A DNA stretch of 64,000 nt from Streptomyces nigra (GCF_003074055.1 NZ_CP029043.1:4456501-4520500), one strand, 5' to 3'; positions 9,189-17,510 are shown, numbered from the stretch's first letter. Notes: generated by a model from the sequence alone, not told the origin. Numbers and translations are program-made.

Positions 9189-9845
9189 ATGAGCACTGTT
9201 GACATCCTTTCGCCGGCTGGCGACAAGGCCGGTACCGTCGAGCTCCCCGCGGAGATCTTCGACGTAGAGAAGATCAGCGTTCCGCTGCTTCACCAGGTCG
9301 TCGTCGCCCAGCTGGCCGCTGCCCGACAGGGCACGCACAAGACCAAGACCCGTGGCGAGGTCCGTGGTGGCGGCAAGAAGCCGTACCGCCAGAAGGGCAC
9401 CGGTCGCGCCCGTCAGGGTTCGACCCGCGCGCCGCAGTTCGCCGGTGGTGGCGTCGTGCACGGTCCCGTGCCGCGTGACTACTCGCAGCGGACCCCGAAG
9501 AAGATGAAGGCCGCGGCCCTGCGCCACGCCCTCACCGACCGGGCCCGCAACAACCGCATCCACGTCGTCTCCGGCGTGATCGAGGGCGACAACCCGTCCA
9601 CGAAGGCCGCGAAGAGCCTGTTCGGCAAGATCTCGGAGCGCAAGAACCTGCTCCTGGTCGTCGAGCGCGCCGACGAGGCCGCGTGGCTGTCCGCCCGCAA
9701 CCTGCCCCAGGTCCACATCCTGGAGCCGGGCCAGCTGAACACGTACGACGTTCTCGTCTCGGACGACGTGGTCTTCACCCAGGCCGCGTTCGAGTCCTTC
9801 GTGTCGGGCCCGAAGGCCGATGACACCGAAGGGAGCGAGGCCTGA
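9189..9845 (+). CDS. rplD: 50S ribosomal protein L4
   Basis: The 218-residue L4 lines the nascent-chain exit tunnel. The extended loop GTHKTKTRGEVRGGGKKPYR followed by QKGTGRARQGSTRAPQFAGGG is diagnostic; this loop carries macrolide-resistance positions in other species. In E. coli L4 represses its own operon. The last base of its TGA stop is the first base of the rplW ATG, so the two genes are translationally coupled. Confidence 0.98.
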   Translation: MSTVDILSPAGDKAGTVELPAEIFDVEKISVPLLHQVVVAQLAAARQGTHKTKTRGEVRGGGKKPYRQKGTGRARQGSTRAPQFAGGGVVHGPVPRDYSQRTPKKMKAAALRHALTDRARNNRIHVVSGVIEGDNPSTKAAKSLFGKISERKNLLLVVERADEAAWLSARNLPQVHILEPGQLNTYDVLVSDDVVFTQAAFESFVSGPKADDTEGSEA

Positions 9846-10264
9846 TGGCTACGCGTCACCCGAGCATTGCCTCCAAGGCGGCCAAGGCCGCCAAGGCCGC
9901 GCGCGTCGCCAAGGCGCGTCGCCACGCCGCCGAGGGCAAGAACACCGTCGTCACCCCGGCGAGCAAGGCGTACACGGACCCCCGTGACGTGCTGCTGAAG
10001 CCGGTCGTGTCGGAGAAGAGCTACGCGCTCCTCGACGAGAACAAGTACACGTTCATCGTCGCCCCGAACGCCAACAAGACCCAGATCAAGCAGGCCGTCC
10101 AGGCGGTCTTCGACGTCAAGGTCACCGGGGTCAACACGATCAACCGCCAGGGCAAGCGCAAGCGGACCCGCACCGGCTTCGGCCAGCGCGCGGGCACCAA
10201 GCGCGCGATCGTGACCCTCGCCGAGGGCGACCGTATCGACATCTTCGGCGGTCCGACCGCGTAA
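9845..10264 (+). CDS. rplW: 50S ribosomal protein L23
   Basis: The 139-residue L23 docks SRP and trigger factor at the tunnel exit. The first ~40 residues (an Ala/Lys-rich stretch with repeated KAAKAAK) are an extension beyond the ~100-residue core of most bacteria and are, as I recall, normal in Streptomyces. The core begins near DPRDVLLKPVVSEKSYALL and contains the tunnel loop GKRKRTRTGFGQRAGTKRAI. The ATG overlaps the rplD stop by one base. Confidence 0.97.
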   Translation: MATRHPSIASKAAKAAKAARVAKARRHAAEGKNTVVTPASKAYTDPRDVLLKPVVSEKSYALLDENKYTFIVAPNANKTQIKQAVQAVFDVKVTGVNTINRQGKRKRTRTGFGQRAGTKRAIVTLAEGDRIDIFGGPTA

Positions 10265-10302
10265 GCGGGTCGGATCGTCCGATATCGGACGAGGACTGAG
10301 AA

Positions 10303-11139
10303 ATGGGAATCCGCAAGTACAAGCCGACTACGCCGGGCCGCCGTGGCTCCAGCGTCGCCGACTTCGTCGAGGTCACGCGGTCCACGCCGGAGAAGTCGCT
10401 GGTCCGCCCGCTGCACAGCAAGGGCGGCCGTAACAACGCCGGTCGTGTGACCGTTCGCCACCAGGGTGGCGGACACAAGCGCGCCTACCGCGTGATCGAC
10501 TTCCGTCGTCACGACAAGGACGGCGTGCCGGCGAAGGTCGCGCACATCGAGTACGACCCCAACCGCACCGCGCGCATCGCGCTGCTGCACTACGCCGACG
10601 GCGAGAAGCGCTACATCCTCGCCCCGCGCAACCTGCAGCAGGGTGACCGCGTCGAGAACGGTCCCGGGGCCGACATCAAGCCGGGCAACAACCTGGCGCT
10701 CCGCAACATCCCGGTCGGTACCACGATCCACGCGATCGAGCTCCGTCCCGGTGGCGGCGCCAAGTTCGCCCGCTCCGCCGGTGCCTCCGTGCAGCTGCTC
10801 GCGAAGGAGGGCCAGATGGCCCACCTCCGCATGCCGTCCGGTGAGATCCGCCTGGTCGACGTGCGCTGCCGCGCCACCGTCGGCGAGGTCGGCAACGCCG
10901 AGCAGAGCAACATCAACTGGGGCAAGGCCGGCCGCAAGCGCTGGCTGGGCGTCCGCCCGACCGTTCGCGGTGTGGCGATGAACCCGGTTGACCACCCGCA
11001 CGGTGGTGGTGAGGGCAAGACCTCCGGTGGTCGCCACCCGGTCTCCCCGTGGGGTCAGAAGGAAGGTCGTACTCGTGCTCCCAAGAAGGCGAGCAACAAG
11101 TACATCGTCCGCCGCCGCAAGACGAACAAGAAGCGCTAG
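10303..11139 (+). CDS. rplB: 50S ribosomal protein L2
   Basis: The 278-residue L2 bridges the subunits and supports peptidyl transfer. The N-terminal MGIRKYKPTTPGRRGSSV, the SH3-like central part and the conserved histidine loop GVAMNPVDHPHGGGEGKTSGG are all present. It begins 38 bp after rplW and ends 12 bp before rpsS within the S10 operon. Confidence 0.98.
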   Translation: MGIRKYKPTTPGRRGSSVADFVEVTRSTPEKSLVRPLHSKGGRNNAGRVTVRHQGGGHKRAYRVIDFRRHDKDGVPAKVAHIEYDPNRTARIALLHYADGEKRYILAPRNLQQGDRVENGPGADIKPGNNLALRNIPVGTTIHAIELRPGGGAKFARSAGASVQLLAKEGQMAHLRMPSGEIRLVDVRCRATVGEVGNAEQSNINWGKAGRKRWLGVRPTVRGVAMNPVDHPHGGGEGKTSGGRHPVSPWGQKEGRTRAPKKASNKYIVRRRKTNKKR

Positions 11140-11151
11140 GAGCGGGTTTAG

Positions 11152-11433
11152 ATGCCGCGCAGTCTCAAGAAGGGGCCCTTCGTCGACGACCACCTGATCA
11201 AGAAGGTGGAAGCCCAGAACGAAGCCGGCACCAAGAACGTCATCAAGACCTGGTCCCGTCGCTCCATGATCGTGCCGGCCATGCTCGGCCACACGCTCGC
11301 GGTGCACAACGGCAAGACCCACATCCCGGTGTTCGTCACCGAGTCGATGGTCGGCCACAAGCTCGGCGAGTTCTCGCCGACGCGCACCTTCCGGGGCCAC
11401 GTCAAGGACGACCGGAAGTCGAAGCGCCGCTAG
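11152..11433 (+). CDS. rpsS: 30S ribosomal protein S19
   Basis: The 93-residue S19 contacts S13 in the head of the small subunit and the A-site tRNA region. MPRSLKKGPFVDDHLIKKVE and the C-terminal GHKLGEFSPTRTFRGHVKDD are diagnostic. The length is standard. The gap to rplV is 43 bp. Confidence 0.98.
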   Translation: MPRSLKKGPFVDDHLIKKVEAQNEAGTKNVIKTWSRRSMIVPAMLGHTLAVHNGKTHIPVFVTESMVGHKLGEFSPTRTFRGHVKDDRKSKRR

Positions 11434-11476
11434 TAGCGGATCGCATTCAGACACGTAAGAAACTGAAGGGACAACC

Positions 11477-11824
11477 ATGGAAGCCAGGGCCCAGGCGCGG
11501 TACATCCGCGTCACGCCCATGAAGGCCCGCCGCGTGGTGGACCTCATCCGTGGCATGGACGCCACGGAGGCCCAGGCTGTTCTGCGATTCGCTCCGCAGG
11601 CAGCCTCCGTGCCGGTCGGCAAGGTGCTCGACAGCGCCATTGCCAACGCCGCGCACAACTACGACCACACGGACGCCTCCTCGCTGTTCATCAGCGAGGC
11701 GTACGTCGACGAGGGCCCGACCCTGAAGCGGTTCCGGCCGCGCGCCCAGGGCCGTGCCTACCGGATCCGCAAGCGGACCAGCCACATCACCGTGGTCGTC
11801 GCCAGCAAGGAAGGAACCCGGTAA
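11477..11824 (+). CDS. rplV: 50S ribosomal protein L22
   Basis: The 115-residue L22 contributes a beta-hairpin to the exit tunnel. RYIRVTPMKARRVVDLIRG at the start and the hairpin FRPRAQGRAYRIRKRTSHITVVV at the end are typical. Its TAA shares its last base with the rpsC ATG, indicating coupling. Confidence 0.98.
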   Translation: MEARAQARYIRVTPMKARRVVDLIRGMDATEAQAVLRFAPQAASVPVGKVLDSAIANAAHNYDHTDASSLFISEAYVDEGPTLKRFRPRAQGRAYRIRKRTSHITVVVASKEGTR

Positions 11825-12645
11825 TGGGCCAGAAGGTTAACCCGCATGGGTTCCGGCTCGGTGTCACCACGGACTTCAAGTCCCGGTGGTACGCCGACAA
11901 GCTGTACAAGGACTACGTCAAGGAAGACGTCGCCATCCGTCGGATGATGACGTCCGGCATGGAGCGCGCCGGTATCTCGAAGGTGGAGATCGAGCGCACC
12001 CGTGACCGTGTGCGTGTGGACATCCACACCGCTCGCCCGGGCATCGTCATCGGCCGCCGCGGCGCCGAGGCCGACCGCATCCGCGGTGACCTGGAGAAGC
12101 TGACCGGCAAGCAGGTCCAGCTGAACATCCTCGAGGTCAAGAACCCGGAGACGGACGCTCAGCTGGTGGCCCAGGCCGTCGCCGAGCAGCTCTCCTCCCG
12201 CGTCTCCTTCCGTCGGGCCATGCGCAAGAGCATGCAGTCCGCCATGAAGGCCGGCGCCAAGGGCATCAAGATCCAGTGCGGTGGCCGCCTCGGTGGCGCC
12301 GAGATGTCCCGCTCGGAGTTCTACCGCGAGGGCCGCGTGCCCCTGCACACGCTCCGCGCGAACGTGGACTACGGCTTCTTCGAGGCCAAGACGACCTTCG
12401 GCCGTATCGGTGTGAAGGTCTGGATCTACAAGGGCGACGTCAAGAACATCGCCGAGGTCCGCGCCGAGAACGCCGCTGCCCGTGCGGGTAACCGCCCGGC
12501 GCGCGGCGGTGCCGACCGCCCGGCCCGTGGTGGCCGCGGTGGCGAGCGGCGCGGTCGTAAGCCGCAGCAGGCTGCAGGCGCCGAGGCCCCCAAGGCCGAG
12601 GCTCCCGCCGCCGCTCCGGCTGAGAGCACCGGAACGGAGGCCTGA
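11824..12645 (+). CDS. rpsC: 30S ribosomal protein S3
   Basis: The 273-residue S3 lies at the mRNA entry tunnel and has helicase activity with S4 and S5. The KH domain carries PGIVIGRRGAEADRIR. The C-terminal ~55 residues (Arg/Gly repeats such as RPARGGADRPARGGRGG, then Ala/Pro/Glu-rich sequence) are a disordered tail absent from E. coli S3 but common in actinomycetes. It overlaps rplV by one base, and rplP follows after 5 bp. Confidence 0.98.
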   Translation: MGQKVNPHGFRLGVTTDFKSRWYADKLYKDYVKEDVAIRRMMTSGMERAGISKVEIERTRDRVRVDIHTARPGIVIGRRGAEADRIRGDLEKLTGKQVQLNILEVKNPETDAQLVAQAVAEQLSSRVSFRRAMRKSMQSAMKAGAKGIKIQCGGRLGGAEMSRSEFYREGRVPLHTLRANVDYGFFEAKTTFGRIGVKVWIYKGDVKNIAEVRAENAAARAGNRPARGGADRPARGGRGGERRGRKPQQAAGAEAPKAEAPAAAPAESTGTEA

Positions 12646-12650
12646 CCGTC

Positions 12651-13070
12651 ATGCTGATCCCCCGTAGGGTCAAGCACCGCAAGCAGCACCACCCGAAGCG
12701 CAACGGTATGTCCAAGGGTGGAACGCAGGTTGCGTTCGGCGAGTACGGCATCCAGGCGCTGACCCCGGCCTACGTGACGAACCGCCAGATCGAGGCGGCC
12801 CGTATCGCGATGACCCGCCACATCAAGCGTGGCGGCAAGGTCTGGATCAACATCTACCCGGACCGTCCCCTCACCAAGAAGCCGGCCGAGACCCGCATGG
12901 GTTCCGGTAAGGGTTCGCCGGAGTGGTGGATCGCCAACGTCAAGCCCGGACGCGTCATGTTCGAGCTGTCGTACCCCAACGAGAAGATCGCCCGTGAGGC
13001 CCTGACTCGCGCAGCCCACAAGCTGCCGATGAAGTGCCGGATCGTCAAGCGCGAGGCAGGTGAAGCGTGA
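12651..13070 (+). CDS. rplP: 50S ribosomal protein L16
   Basis: The 139-residue L16 organises the A-site region of 23S rRNA. MLIPRRVKHRKQHHPKRNGM, RWGGKVWINIYPD-like HIKRGGKVWINIYPDRP and RMGSGKGSPEWWIANVKPGR are diagnostic. Its stop overlaps the start of rpmC. Confidence 0.98.
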   Translation: MLIPRRVKHRKQHHPKRNGMSKGGTQVAFGEYGIQALTPAYVTNRQIEAARIAMTRHIKRGGKVWINIYPDRPLTKKPAETRMGSGKGSPEWWIANVKPGRVMFELSYPNEKIAREALTRAAHKLPMKCRIVKREAGEA

Positions 13071-13294
13071 TGTCGGCCGGTACCAAGGCGTCCGAGCTGC
13101 GCGAGCTGGGCAACGAGGAGCTTCTCGCGAAGCTCAGCGAGGCCAAGGAAGAGCTGTTCAACCTCCGCTTCCAGGCGGCCACGGGTCAGCTCGAAAACCA
13201 CGGTCGGCTGAAGGCCGTCCGTAAGGACATCGCGCGGATCTACACCCTGATGCGCGAGCGTGAGCTGGGCATCGAAACGGTGGAGAACGCATGA
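13070..13294 (+). CDS. rpmC: 50S ribosomal protein L29
   Basis: The 74-residue L29 sits near the tunnel exit beside L23. The helical pair KASELRELGNEELLAKLSEA and GRLKAVRKDIARIYTLMRER identifies it. ATG at 13070 is preferred because it shares a base with the rplP stop and gives the usual MSAGTKAS; GTG at 13067 would only add one Met. The gene end overlaps rpsQ by ATGA. Confidence 0.97.
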   Translation: MSAGTKASELRELGNEELLAKLSEAKEELFNLRFQAATGQLENHGRLKAVRKDIARIYTLMRERELGIETVENA

Positions 13295-13575
13295 GCGAGA
13301 GCAACGTGACTGAGAACAAGGAAGCTCGCGGTTTCCGCAAGACCCGTGAGGGTCTGGTCGTCAGCGACAAGATGGACAAGACCGTCGTCGTCGCCGTCGA
13401 GGACCGTGTCAAGCACGCGCTGTACGGCAAGGTCATCCGCCGTACGAACAAGCTCAAGGCGCACGACGAGCAGAACGCCGCGGGTGTCGGCGACCGCGTC
13501 CTCCTCATGGAGACCCGGCCGCTGTCCGCCACGAAGCGCTGGCGCGTCGTCGAGATCCTCGAGAAGGCCAAGTAA
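13291..13575 (+). CDS. rpsQ: 30S ribosomal protein S17
   Basis: The 94-residue S17 binds 16S rRNA early in assembly. After a ~20-residue leader, GLVVSDKMDKTVVVAVEDRVKH is the OB-fold signature, followed by ETRPLSATKRWRVVEILEKAK. ATG at 13291 overlaps the rpmC stop by four bases. It is the last gene of the S10 block; a strong hairpin separates it from rplN. Confidence 0.98.
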   Translation: MSESNVTENKEARGFRKTREGLVVSDKMDKTVVVAVEDRVKHALYGKVIRRTNKLKAHDEQNAAGVGDRVLLMETRPLSATKRWRVVEILEKAK

Positions 13576-13615
13576 TTCCTGCGGGGCAAACCCGGCAGGT
13601 CAGTTCCGCCAGGCT

Positions 13616-13644
13616 CCGGGAGCCGCTCGCCGAGCGGCTCCCGG
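13616..13644 (+). terminator. Strong hairpin between rpsQ and rplN
   Basis: Arms of 14 bases, 13616-13629 and 13631-13644, are fully complementary around one central base (the physical loop must open to about 5 nt). No T run follows. It marks the S10-spc operon boundary and may act as partial terminator, processing site or attenuator. Confidence 0.65.
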
Positions 13645-13672
13645 GGAACCGGCAGACAAACAGGAGATAGAC

Positions 13673-14041
13673 GTGATCCAGCAGGAGTCGCGACTGCGTG
13701 TCGCCGACAACACTGGTGCGAAGGAGATCCTTTGCATCCGTGTGCTCGGTGGCTCCGGTCGCCGCTACGCGGGCATCGGTGACGTCATCGTCGCCACCGT
13801 CAAGGACGCGATCCCCGGTGGCAACGTGAAGAAGGGTGACGTCGTCAAGGCGGTCATCGTTCGCACCGTCAAGGAGCGCCGCCGTCCGGACGGCTCGTAC
13901 ATCCGCTTCGACGAGAACGCCGCCGTCATTCTGAAGAACGACGGCGACCCTCGCGGCACCCGTATCTTCGGCCCGGTCGGCCGTGAGCTGCGCGAGAAGA
14001 AGTTCATGAAGATCATCTCGCTCGCGCCGGAGGTGCTGTAA
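13673..14041 (+). CDS. rplN: 50S ribosomal protein L14
   Basis: The 122-residue L14 forms an inter-subunit bridge with 16S rRNA. QQESRLRVADNTGAKEILCI and GDVVKAVIVRTVKERRRPDGSY are diagnostic. GTG at 13673 is chosen because AGGAG lies at 13662-13666 and the N-terminus matches the family. It is the first gene of the spc operon. Confidence 0.98.
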   Translation: MIQQESRLRVADNTGAKEILCIRVLGGSGRRYAGIGDVIVATVKDAIPGGNVKKGDVVKAVIVRTVKERRRPDGSYIRFDENAAVILKNDGDPRGTRIFGPVGRELREKKFMKIISLAPEVL

Positions 14042-14043
14042 GC

Positions 14044-14367
14044 ATGAAGATCAAGAAGGGCGACCTGGTCCAGGTCATCACCGGTAAGGACAAGGGCAAG
14101 CAGGGCAAGGTCATCGCGGCCTTCCCCCGCGAGGACCGTGTCCTGGTCGAGGGTGTCAACCGGGTCAAGAAGCACACCAAGGCCGGCCCGACCGCTCGCG
14201 GTTCCCAGGCCGGCGGCATCGTGACCACCGAGGCCCCGATCCACGTCTCCAACGTCCAGCTGGTCGTGGAGAAGGACGGCAACAAGGTCGTCACGCGCGT
14301 CGGTTACCGCTTCGACGACGAGGGCAACAAGATCCGCGTTGCCAAGCGGACGGGTGAGGACATCTGA
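14044..14367 (+). CDS. rplX: 50S ribosomal protein L24
   Basis: The 107-residue L24 initiates 50S assembly. The KOW motif KGDLVQVITGKDKGKQGKVI opens the protein, and NRVKKHTKAGP follows. It starts 2 bp after rplN, and its TGA shares a base with the rplE ATG. Confidence 0.98.
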   Translation: MKIKKGDLVQVITGKDKGKQGKVIAAFPREDRVLVEGVNRVKKHTKAGPTARGSQAGGIVTTEAPIHVSNVQLVVEKDGNKVVTRVGYRFDDEGNKIRVAKRTGEDI

Positions 14368-14924
14368 TGGCTACCACCACCACTCCGCGTCTCAAGACGA
14401 AGTACCGCGAGGAGATCGCGGGCAAGCTGCGTGACGAGTTCAAGTACGAGAACGTCATGCAGATCCCCGGCCTCGTCAAGATCGTGGTCAACATGGGTGT
14501 CGGTGACGCCGCCCGTGACTCGAAGCTGATCGAGGGCGCGATCCGCGACCTGACCACCATCACCGGTCAGAAGCCGGCCGTCACCAAGGCCCGCAAGTCC
14601 ATCGCGCAGTTCAAGCTGCGTGAGGGCCAGCCGATCGGTGCCCACGTCACGCTCCGTGGCGACCGCATGTGGGAGTTCCTGGACCGCACCCTGTCGCTCG
14701 CGCTGCCGCGCATCCGCGACTTCCGTGGTCTGTCCCCCAAGCAGTTCGACGGCCGTGGCAACTACACCTTCGGTCTCACGGAGCAGGTCATGTTCCACGA
14801 GATCGACCAGGACAAGATCGACCGCGTCCGGGGTATGGACATCACCGTGGTCACCACGGCGACCAACGACGCTGAGGGCCGCGCGCTCCTTCGTCACCTC
14901 GGCTTCCCCTTCAAGGAGGCGTGA
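14367..14924 (+). CDS. rplE: 50S ribosomal protein L5
   Basis: The 185-residue L5 binds 5S rRNA and contacts P-site tRNA. VVNMGVGDAARDSKLIEGA, QKPAVTKARKSIAQFKLREG and the C-terminal TATNDAEGRALLRHLGFPF are typical. It overlaps rplX by one base. AAGGAGG inside its 3' end serves rpsN. Confidence 0.98.
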   Translation: MATTTTPRLKTKYREEIAGKLRDEFKYENVMQIPGLVKIVVNMGVGDAARDSKLIEGAIRDLTTITGQKPAVTKARKSIAQFKLREGQPIGAHVTLRGDRMWEFLDRTLSLALPRIRDFRGLSPKQFDGRGNYTFGLTEQVMFHEIDQDKIDRVRGMDITVVTTATNDAEGRALLRHLGFPFKEA

Positions 14925-14929
14925 GCGAG

Positions 14930-15115
14930 ATGGCGAAGAAGGCTCTGATCGCTAAGGCTGCTCGCAAGCCCAAGTTCGGTGTGCGTGGCTACACCCGCTG
15001 CCAGCGCTGTGGCCGCCCGCACTCCGTGTACCGCAAGTTCGGCCTGTGCCGCGTGTGCCTTCGTGAGATGGCTCACCGTGGCGAGCTGCCGGGCGTGACC
15101 AAGAGCTCCTGGTAA
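14930..15115 (+). CDS. rpsN: 30S ribosomal protein S14, zinc-binding (type Z)
   Basis: The 61-residue S14 belongs to the short zinc-ribbon class: CQRCG (Cys24, Cys27) and CRVC (Cys40, Cys43) provide the four ligands. Actinobacteria often carry a second, zinc-independent S14 elsewhere that replaces it when zinc is scarce. ATG at 14930 follows AAGGAGG (14913-14919). A GTG at 14921 would extend it by three residues but lies too close to that site. Confidence 0.97.
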   Translation: MAKKALIAKAARKPKFGVRGYTRCQRCGRPHSVYRKFGLCRVCLREMAHRGELPGVTKSSW

Positions 15116-15157
15116 TCCCGACTTTCAGGGATAACCAAGGCTCTCGGTAAGCAGACA

Positions 15158-15219
15158 GGGCGGCAGGACGCCCAGCCCGCATGCCTTAGGCTTGTGGGGT
15201 TGGGCGCCTGCTGCCGCCC
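15158..15219 (+). promoter_or_regulatory. Large hairpin in the rpsN-rpsH gap
   Basis: GGGCGGCAG (15158-15166) pairs perfectly with CTGCCGCCC (15211-15219). Inside, CGCCCAGCCC (15169-15178) pairs with GGGTTGGGCG (15197-15206), with one G-T pair and a 2x4 internal loop between the two stems. This 19-bp structure dominates a 213-bp gap in the middle of the spc operon. In E. coli S8 represses this operon by binding its mRNA elsewhere, so a regulatory role is possible but unproven. Confidence 0.55.
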
Positions 15220-15328
15220 TTACGACTTACTACGCCGTAGGTCCACCGCGCCGCACCCGTCCCGTCTCGGATCGGGGAGAGGGATGGCGCACCAGGAAAC
15301 CCCGGCGAGAGAGGCCGAAGGCCAATTC

Positions 15329-15727
15329 ATGACCATGACTGATCCGATCGCAGACATGCTTACGCGTCTGCGGAACGCGAACTCGGCGTACCACGACACC
15401 GTGGCGATGCCGCACTCGAAGATCAAGTCGCACATCGCGGAGATCCTCCAGCAGGAGGGCTTCATCACGGGCTGGAAGGTCGAGGACGCCGAGGTCGGCA
15501 AGAGCCTCGTTCTCGAGCTGAAGTTCGGCCCGAACCGTGAGCGCTCCATCGCGGGCATCAAGCGGATCTCCAAGCCCGGTCTCCGGGTGTACGCGAAGTC
15601 CACCAACCTGCCGAAGGTGCTCGGCGGCCTGGGCGTGGCGATCATCTCCACGTCGCACGGTCTCCTCACCGACAAGCAGGCCGGCAAGAAGGGCGTGGGT
15701 GGGGAAGTCCTCGCCTACGTCTGGTAG
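15329..15727 (+). CDS. rpsH: 30S ribosomal protein S8
   Basis: The 132-residue S8 binds the central domain of 16S rRNA. MTMTDPIADMLTRLRNANSA and the C-terminal STSHGLLTDKQAGKKGVGGE are diagnostic. The frame is open upstream, but ATG at 15329 gives the known Streptomyces N-terminus; ATG at 15335 is a possible alternative. It follows a 213-bp structured gap rather than the tight spacing seen elsewhere in the operon. Confidence 0.97.
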   Translation: MTMTDPIADMLTRLRNANSAYHDTVAMPHSKIKSHIAEILQQEGFITGWKVEDAEVGKSLVLELKFGPNRERSIAGIKRISKPGLRVYAKSTNLPKVLGGLGVAIISTSHGLLTDKQAGKKGVGGEVLAYVW

Positions 15728-15751
15728 CAGAAGGGAACGGAGGAAACAGCT

Positions 15752-16291
15752 ATGTCGCGCATCGGCAAGCTCCCCATCGCGGTTCCCGCCGGCGTGGACG
15801 TCACCATCGACGGCCGTACGGTCAAGGTCAAGGGCCCCAAGGGCGAGCTGACCCACACCGTCTCGGCGCCGATCGAGGTCGCCAAGGGCGAAGACGGCAC
15901 CCTCTCGGTGACCCGCCCGAACGACGAGCGTCAGAACAAGGCCCTGCACGGCCTGTCCCGCACGCTGGTGGCGAACATGATCACCGGCGTGACCCAGGGT
16001 TACGTGAAGAAGCTCGAGATCAGCGGTGTCGGTTACCGCGTGCAGGCCAAGGGTTCGAACCTGGAGTTCGCTCTCGGCTACAGCCACCCGATCACTGTCG
16101 AGGCCCCCGAAGGCATCACCTTCAAGGTCGAGGCGCCCACGCGCTTCTCGGTCGAGGGCATCGACAAGCAGAAGGTCGGCGAGGTCGCGGCCAACATCCG
16201 CAAGCTGCGCAAGCCCGACCCGTACAAGGCCAAGGGCGTCAAGTACGAGGGCGAAGTCATCCGCCGCAAGGTCGGAAAGGCGGGTAAGTAA
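15752..16291 (+). CDS. rplF: 50S ribosomal protein L6
   Basis: The 179-residue L6 lies near the factor-binding centre beside the sarcin-ricin loop. MSRIGKLPIAVPAGVDV and the C-terminal KLRKPDPYKAKGVKYEGEVI are diagnostic of its two repeated folds. rplR starts 3 bp later. Confidence 0.98.
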   Translation: MSRIGKLPIAVPAGVDVTIDGRTVKVKGPKGELTHTVSAPIEVAKGEDGTLSVTRPNDERQNKALHGLSRTLVANMITGVTQGYVKKLEISGVGYRVQAKGSNLEFALGYSHPITVEAPEGITFKVEAPTRFSVEGIDKQKVGEVAANIRKLRKPDPYKAKGVKYEGEVIRRKVGKAGK

Positions 16292-16294
16292 GCC

Positions 16295-16678
16295 ATGGCA
16301 TACGGACAGAAGATCCTCAAGGGCGACGCCTACAAGCGCGCCGCGATCAAGCGCCGCCACATCCGGATCCGTAAGCACATCAACGGAACGGCGGAGCGTC
16401 CGCGTCTGGTCGTTACCCGCTCGAACCGCCACATCGTGGCCCAGGTCATCGACGACATCAAGGGTCACACCCTGGCGTCGGCGTCCACCCTGGACACCAC
16501 GATCCGCGGTGGCGAGGGCGACAAGTCCGCGCAGGCCAAGCAGGTCGGCGCCCTGGTCGCCGAGCGCGCCAAGGCCGCCGGCGTCGAGGCTGTCGTGTTC
16601 GACCGTGGTGGCAACCAGTACGCCGGGCGCATCGCCGCCCTGGCGGACGCCGCCCGCGAGGCCGGACTCAAGTTCTGA
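16295..16678 (+). CDS. rplR: 50S ribosomal protein L18
   Basis: The 127-residue L18 carries 5S rRNA into the large subunit. RRHIRIRKHINGTAERPRLVV and VVFDRGGNQYAGRIAALADA are typical. It sits between rplF and rpsE at the standard spc-operon position. Confidence 0.98.
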   Translation: MAYGQKILKGDAYKRAAIKRRHIRIRKHINGTAERPRLVVTRSNRHIVAQVIDDIKGHTLASASTLDTTIRGGEGDKSAQAKQVGALVAERAKAAGVEAVVFDRGGNQYAGRIAALADAAREAGLKF

Positions 16679-16719
16679 GTCGGTTCCGTAGCTAGCGGAA
16701 ACAGAGAGAGGTAATTCCA

Positions 16720-17325
16720 ATGGCTGGACCCCAGCGCCGCGGTGGCGGTGCCGGTGGCGGCGAGCGGCGGGACCGGAAGGGTCGCGACGGTGGCAACGCC
16801 GCCGCCGAGAAGACCGCGTACGTTGAGCGCGTTGTCGCGATCAACCGCGTCGCCAAGGTTGTGAAGGGTGGTCGTCGCTTCAGCTTCACCGCGCTGGTCG
16901 TGGTGGGCGACGGTGACGGCACCGTGGGTGTCGGTTACGGCAAGGCCAAGGAGGTGCCGGCCGCCATCGCCAAGGGTGTTGAGGAGGCCAAGAAGCACTT
17001 CTTCAAGGTCCCCCGTATCCAGGGCACCATCCCGCACCCCATCCAGGGTGAGAAGGCTGCCGGCGTCGTGCTGCTCAAGCCCGCGTCGCCCGGTACCGGT
17101 GTTATCGCCGGTGGCCCGGTGCGTGCCGTGCTCGAGTGCGCCGGTATCCACGACGTGCTGTCGAAGTCGCTCGGCTCCGACAACGCGATCAACATCGTGC
17201 ACGCGACCGTGGAGGCCCTGAAGGGCCTGCAGCGTCCCGAGGAGATCGCGGCCCGCCGTGGTCTGCCGCTCGAGGACGTCGCCCCCGCGGCTCTGCTGCG
17301 TGCGCGTGCCGGGGCGGGTGCGTAA
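16720..17325 (+). CDS. rpsE: 30S ribosomal protein S5
   Basis: The 201-residue S5 affects decoding accuracy and mRNA unwinding. A Gly/Arg-rich extension of about 30 residues precedes the core (YVERVVAINRVAKVVKGGRR). The spectinomycin-related loop and the GSDNAINIVHATVEALKGLQ helix are present. rpmD follows after 2 bp. Confidence 0.98.
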   Translation: MAGPQRRGGGAGGGERRDRKGRDGGNAAAEKTAYVERVVAINRVAKVVKGGRRFSFTALVVVGDGDGTVGVGYGKAKEVPAAIAKGVEEAKKHFFKVPRIQGTIPHPIQGEKAAGVVLLKPASPGTGVIAGGPVRAVLECAGIHDVLSKSLGSDNAINIVHATVEALKGLQRPEEIAARRGLPLEDVAPAALLRARAGAGA

Positions 17326-17327
17326 TC

Positions 17328-17510
17328 ATGGCGCAGCTGAAGATTACGCAGGTCAAGTCCTACATCGGCAGCAAGCAGAACCACCGCGACACCCTGCGGT
17401 CCCTTGGTCTCAAGGGCATCAACACGCAGGTCGTCAAGGAGGATCGTCCCGAGTTCCGCGGCATGGTGCACACCGTCCGCCACCTCGTGACGGTCGAGGA
17501 GGTCGACTGA
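17328..17510 (+). CDS. rpmD: 50S ribosomal protein L30
   Basis: The 60-residue L30 is a small globular protein of the large subunit. AQLKITQVKSYIGSKQNHRD and TLRSLGLKGIN identify it. The open frame extends upstream through rpsE, but ATG at 17328 just after the rpsE stop gives the correct size. Confidence 0.97.
   Translation: MAQLKITQVKSYIGSKQNHRDTLRSLGLKGINTQVVKEDRPEFRGMVHTVRHLVTVEEVD

Noticed and set aside
15116..15328. tRNA gene in the rpsN-rpsH gap
   Set aside because: The hairpin lacks the four-arm fold, the T-loop sequence and an anticodon stem.
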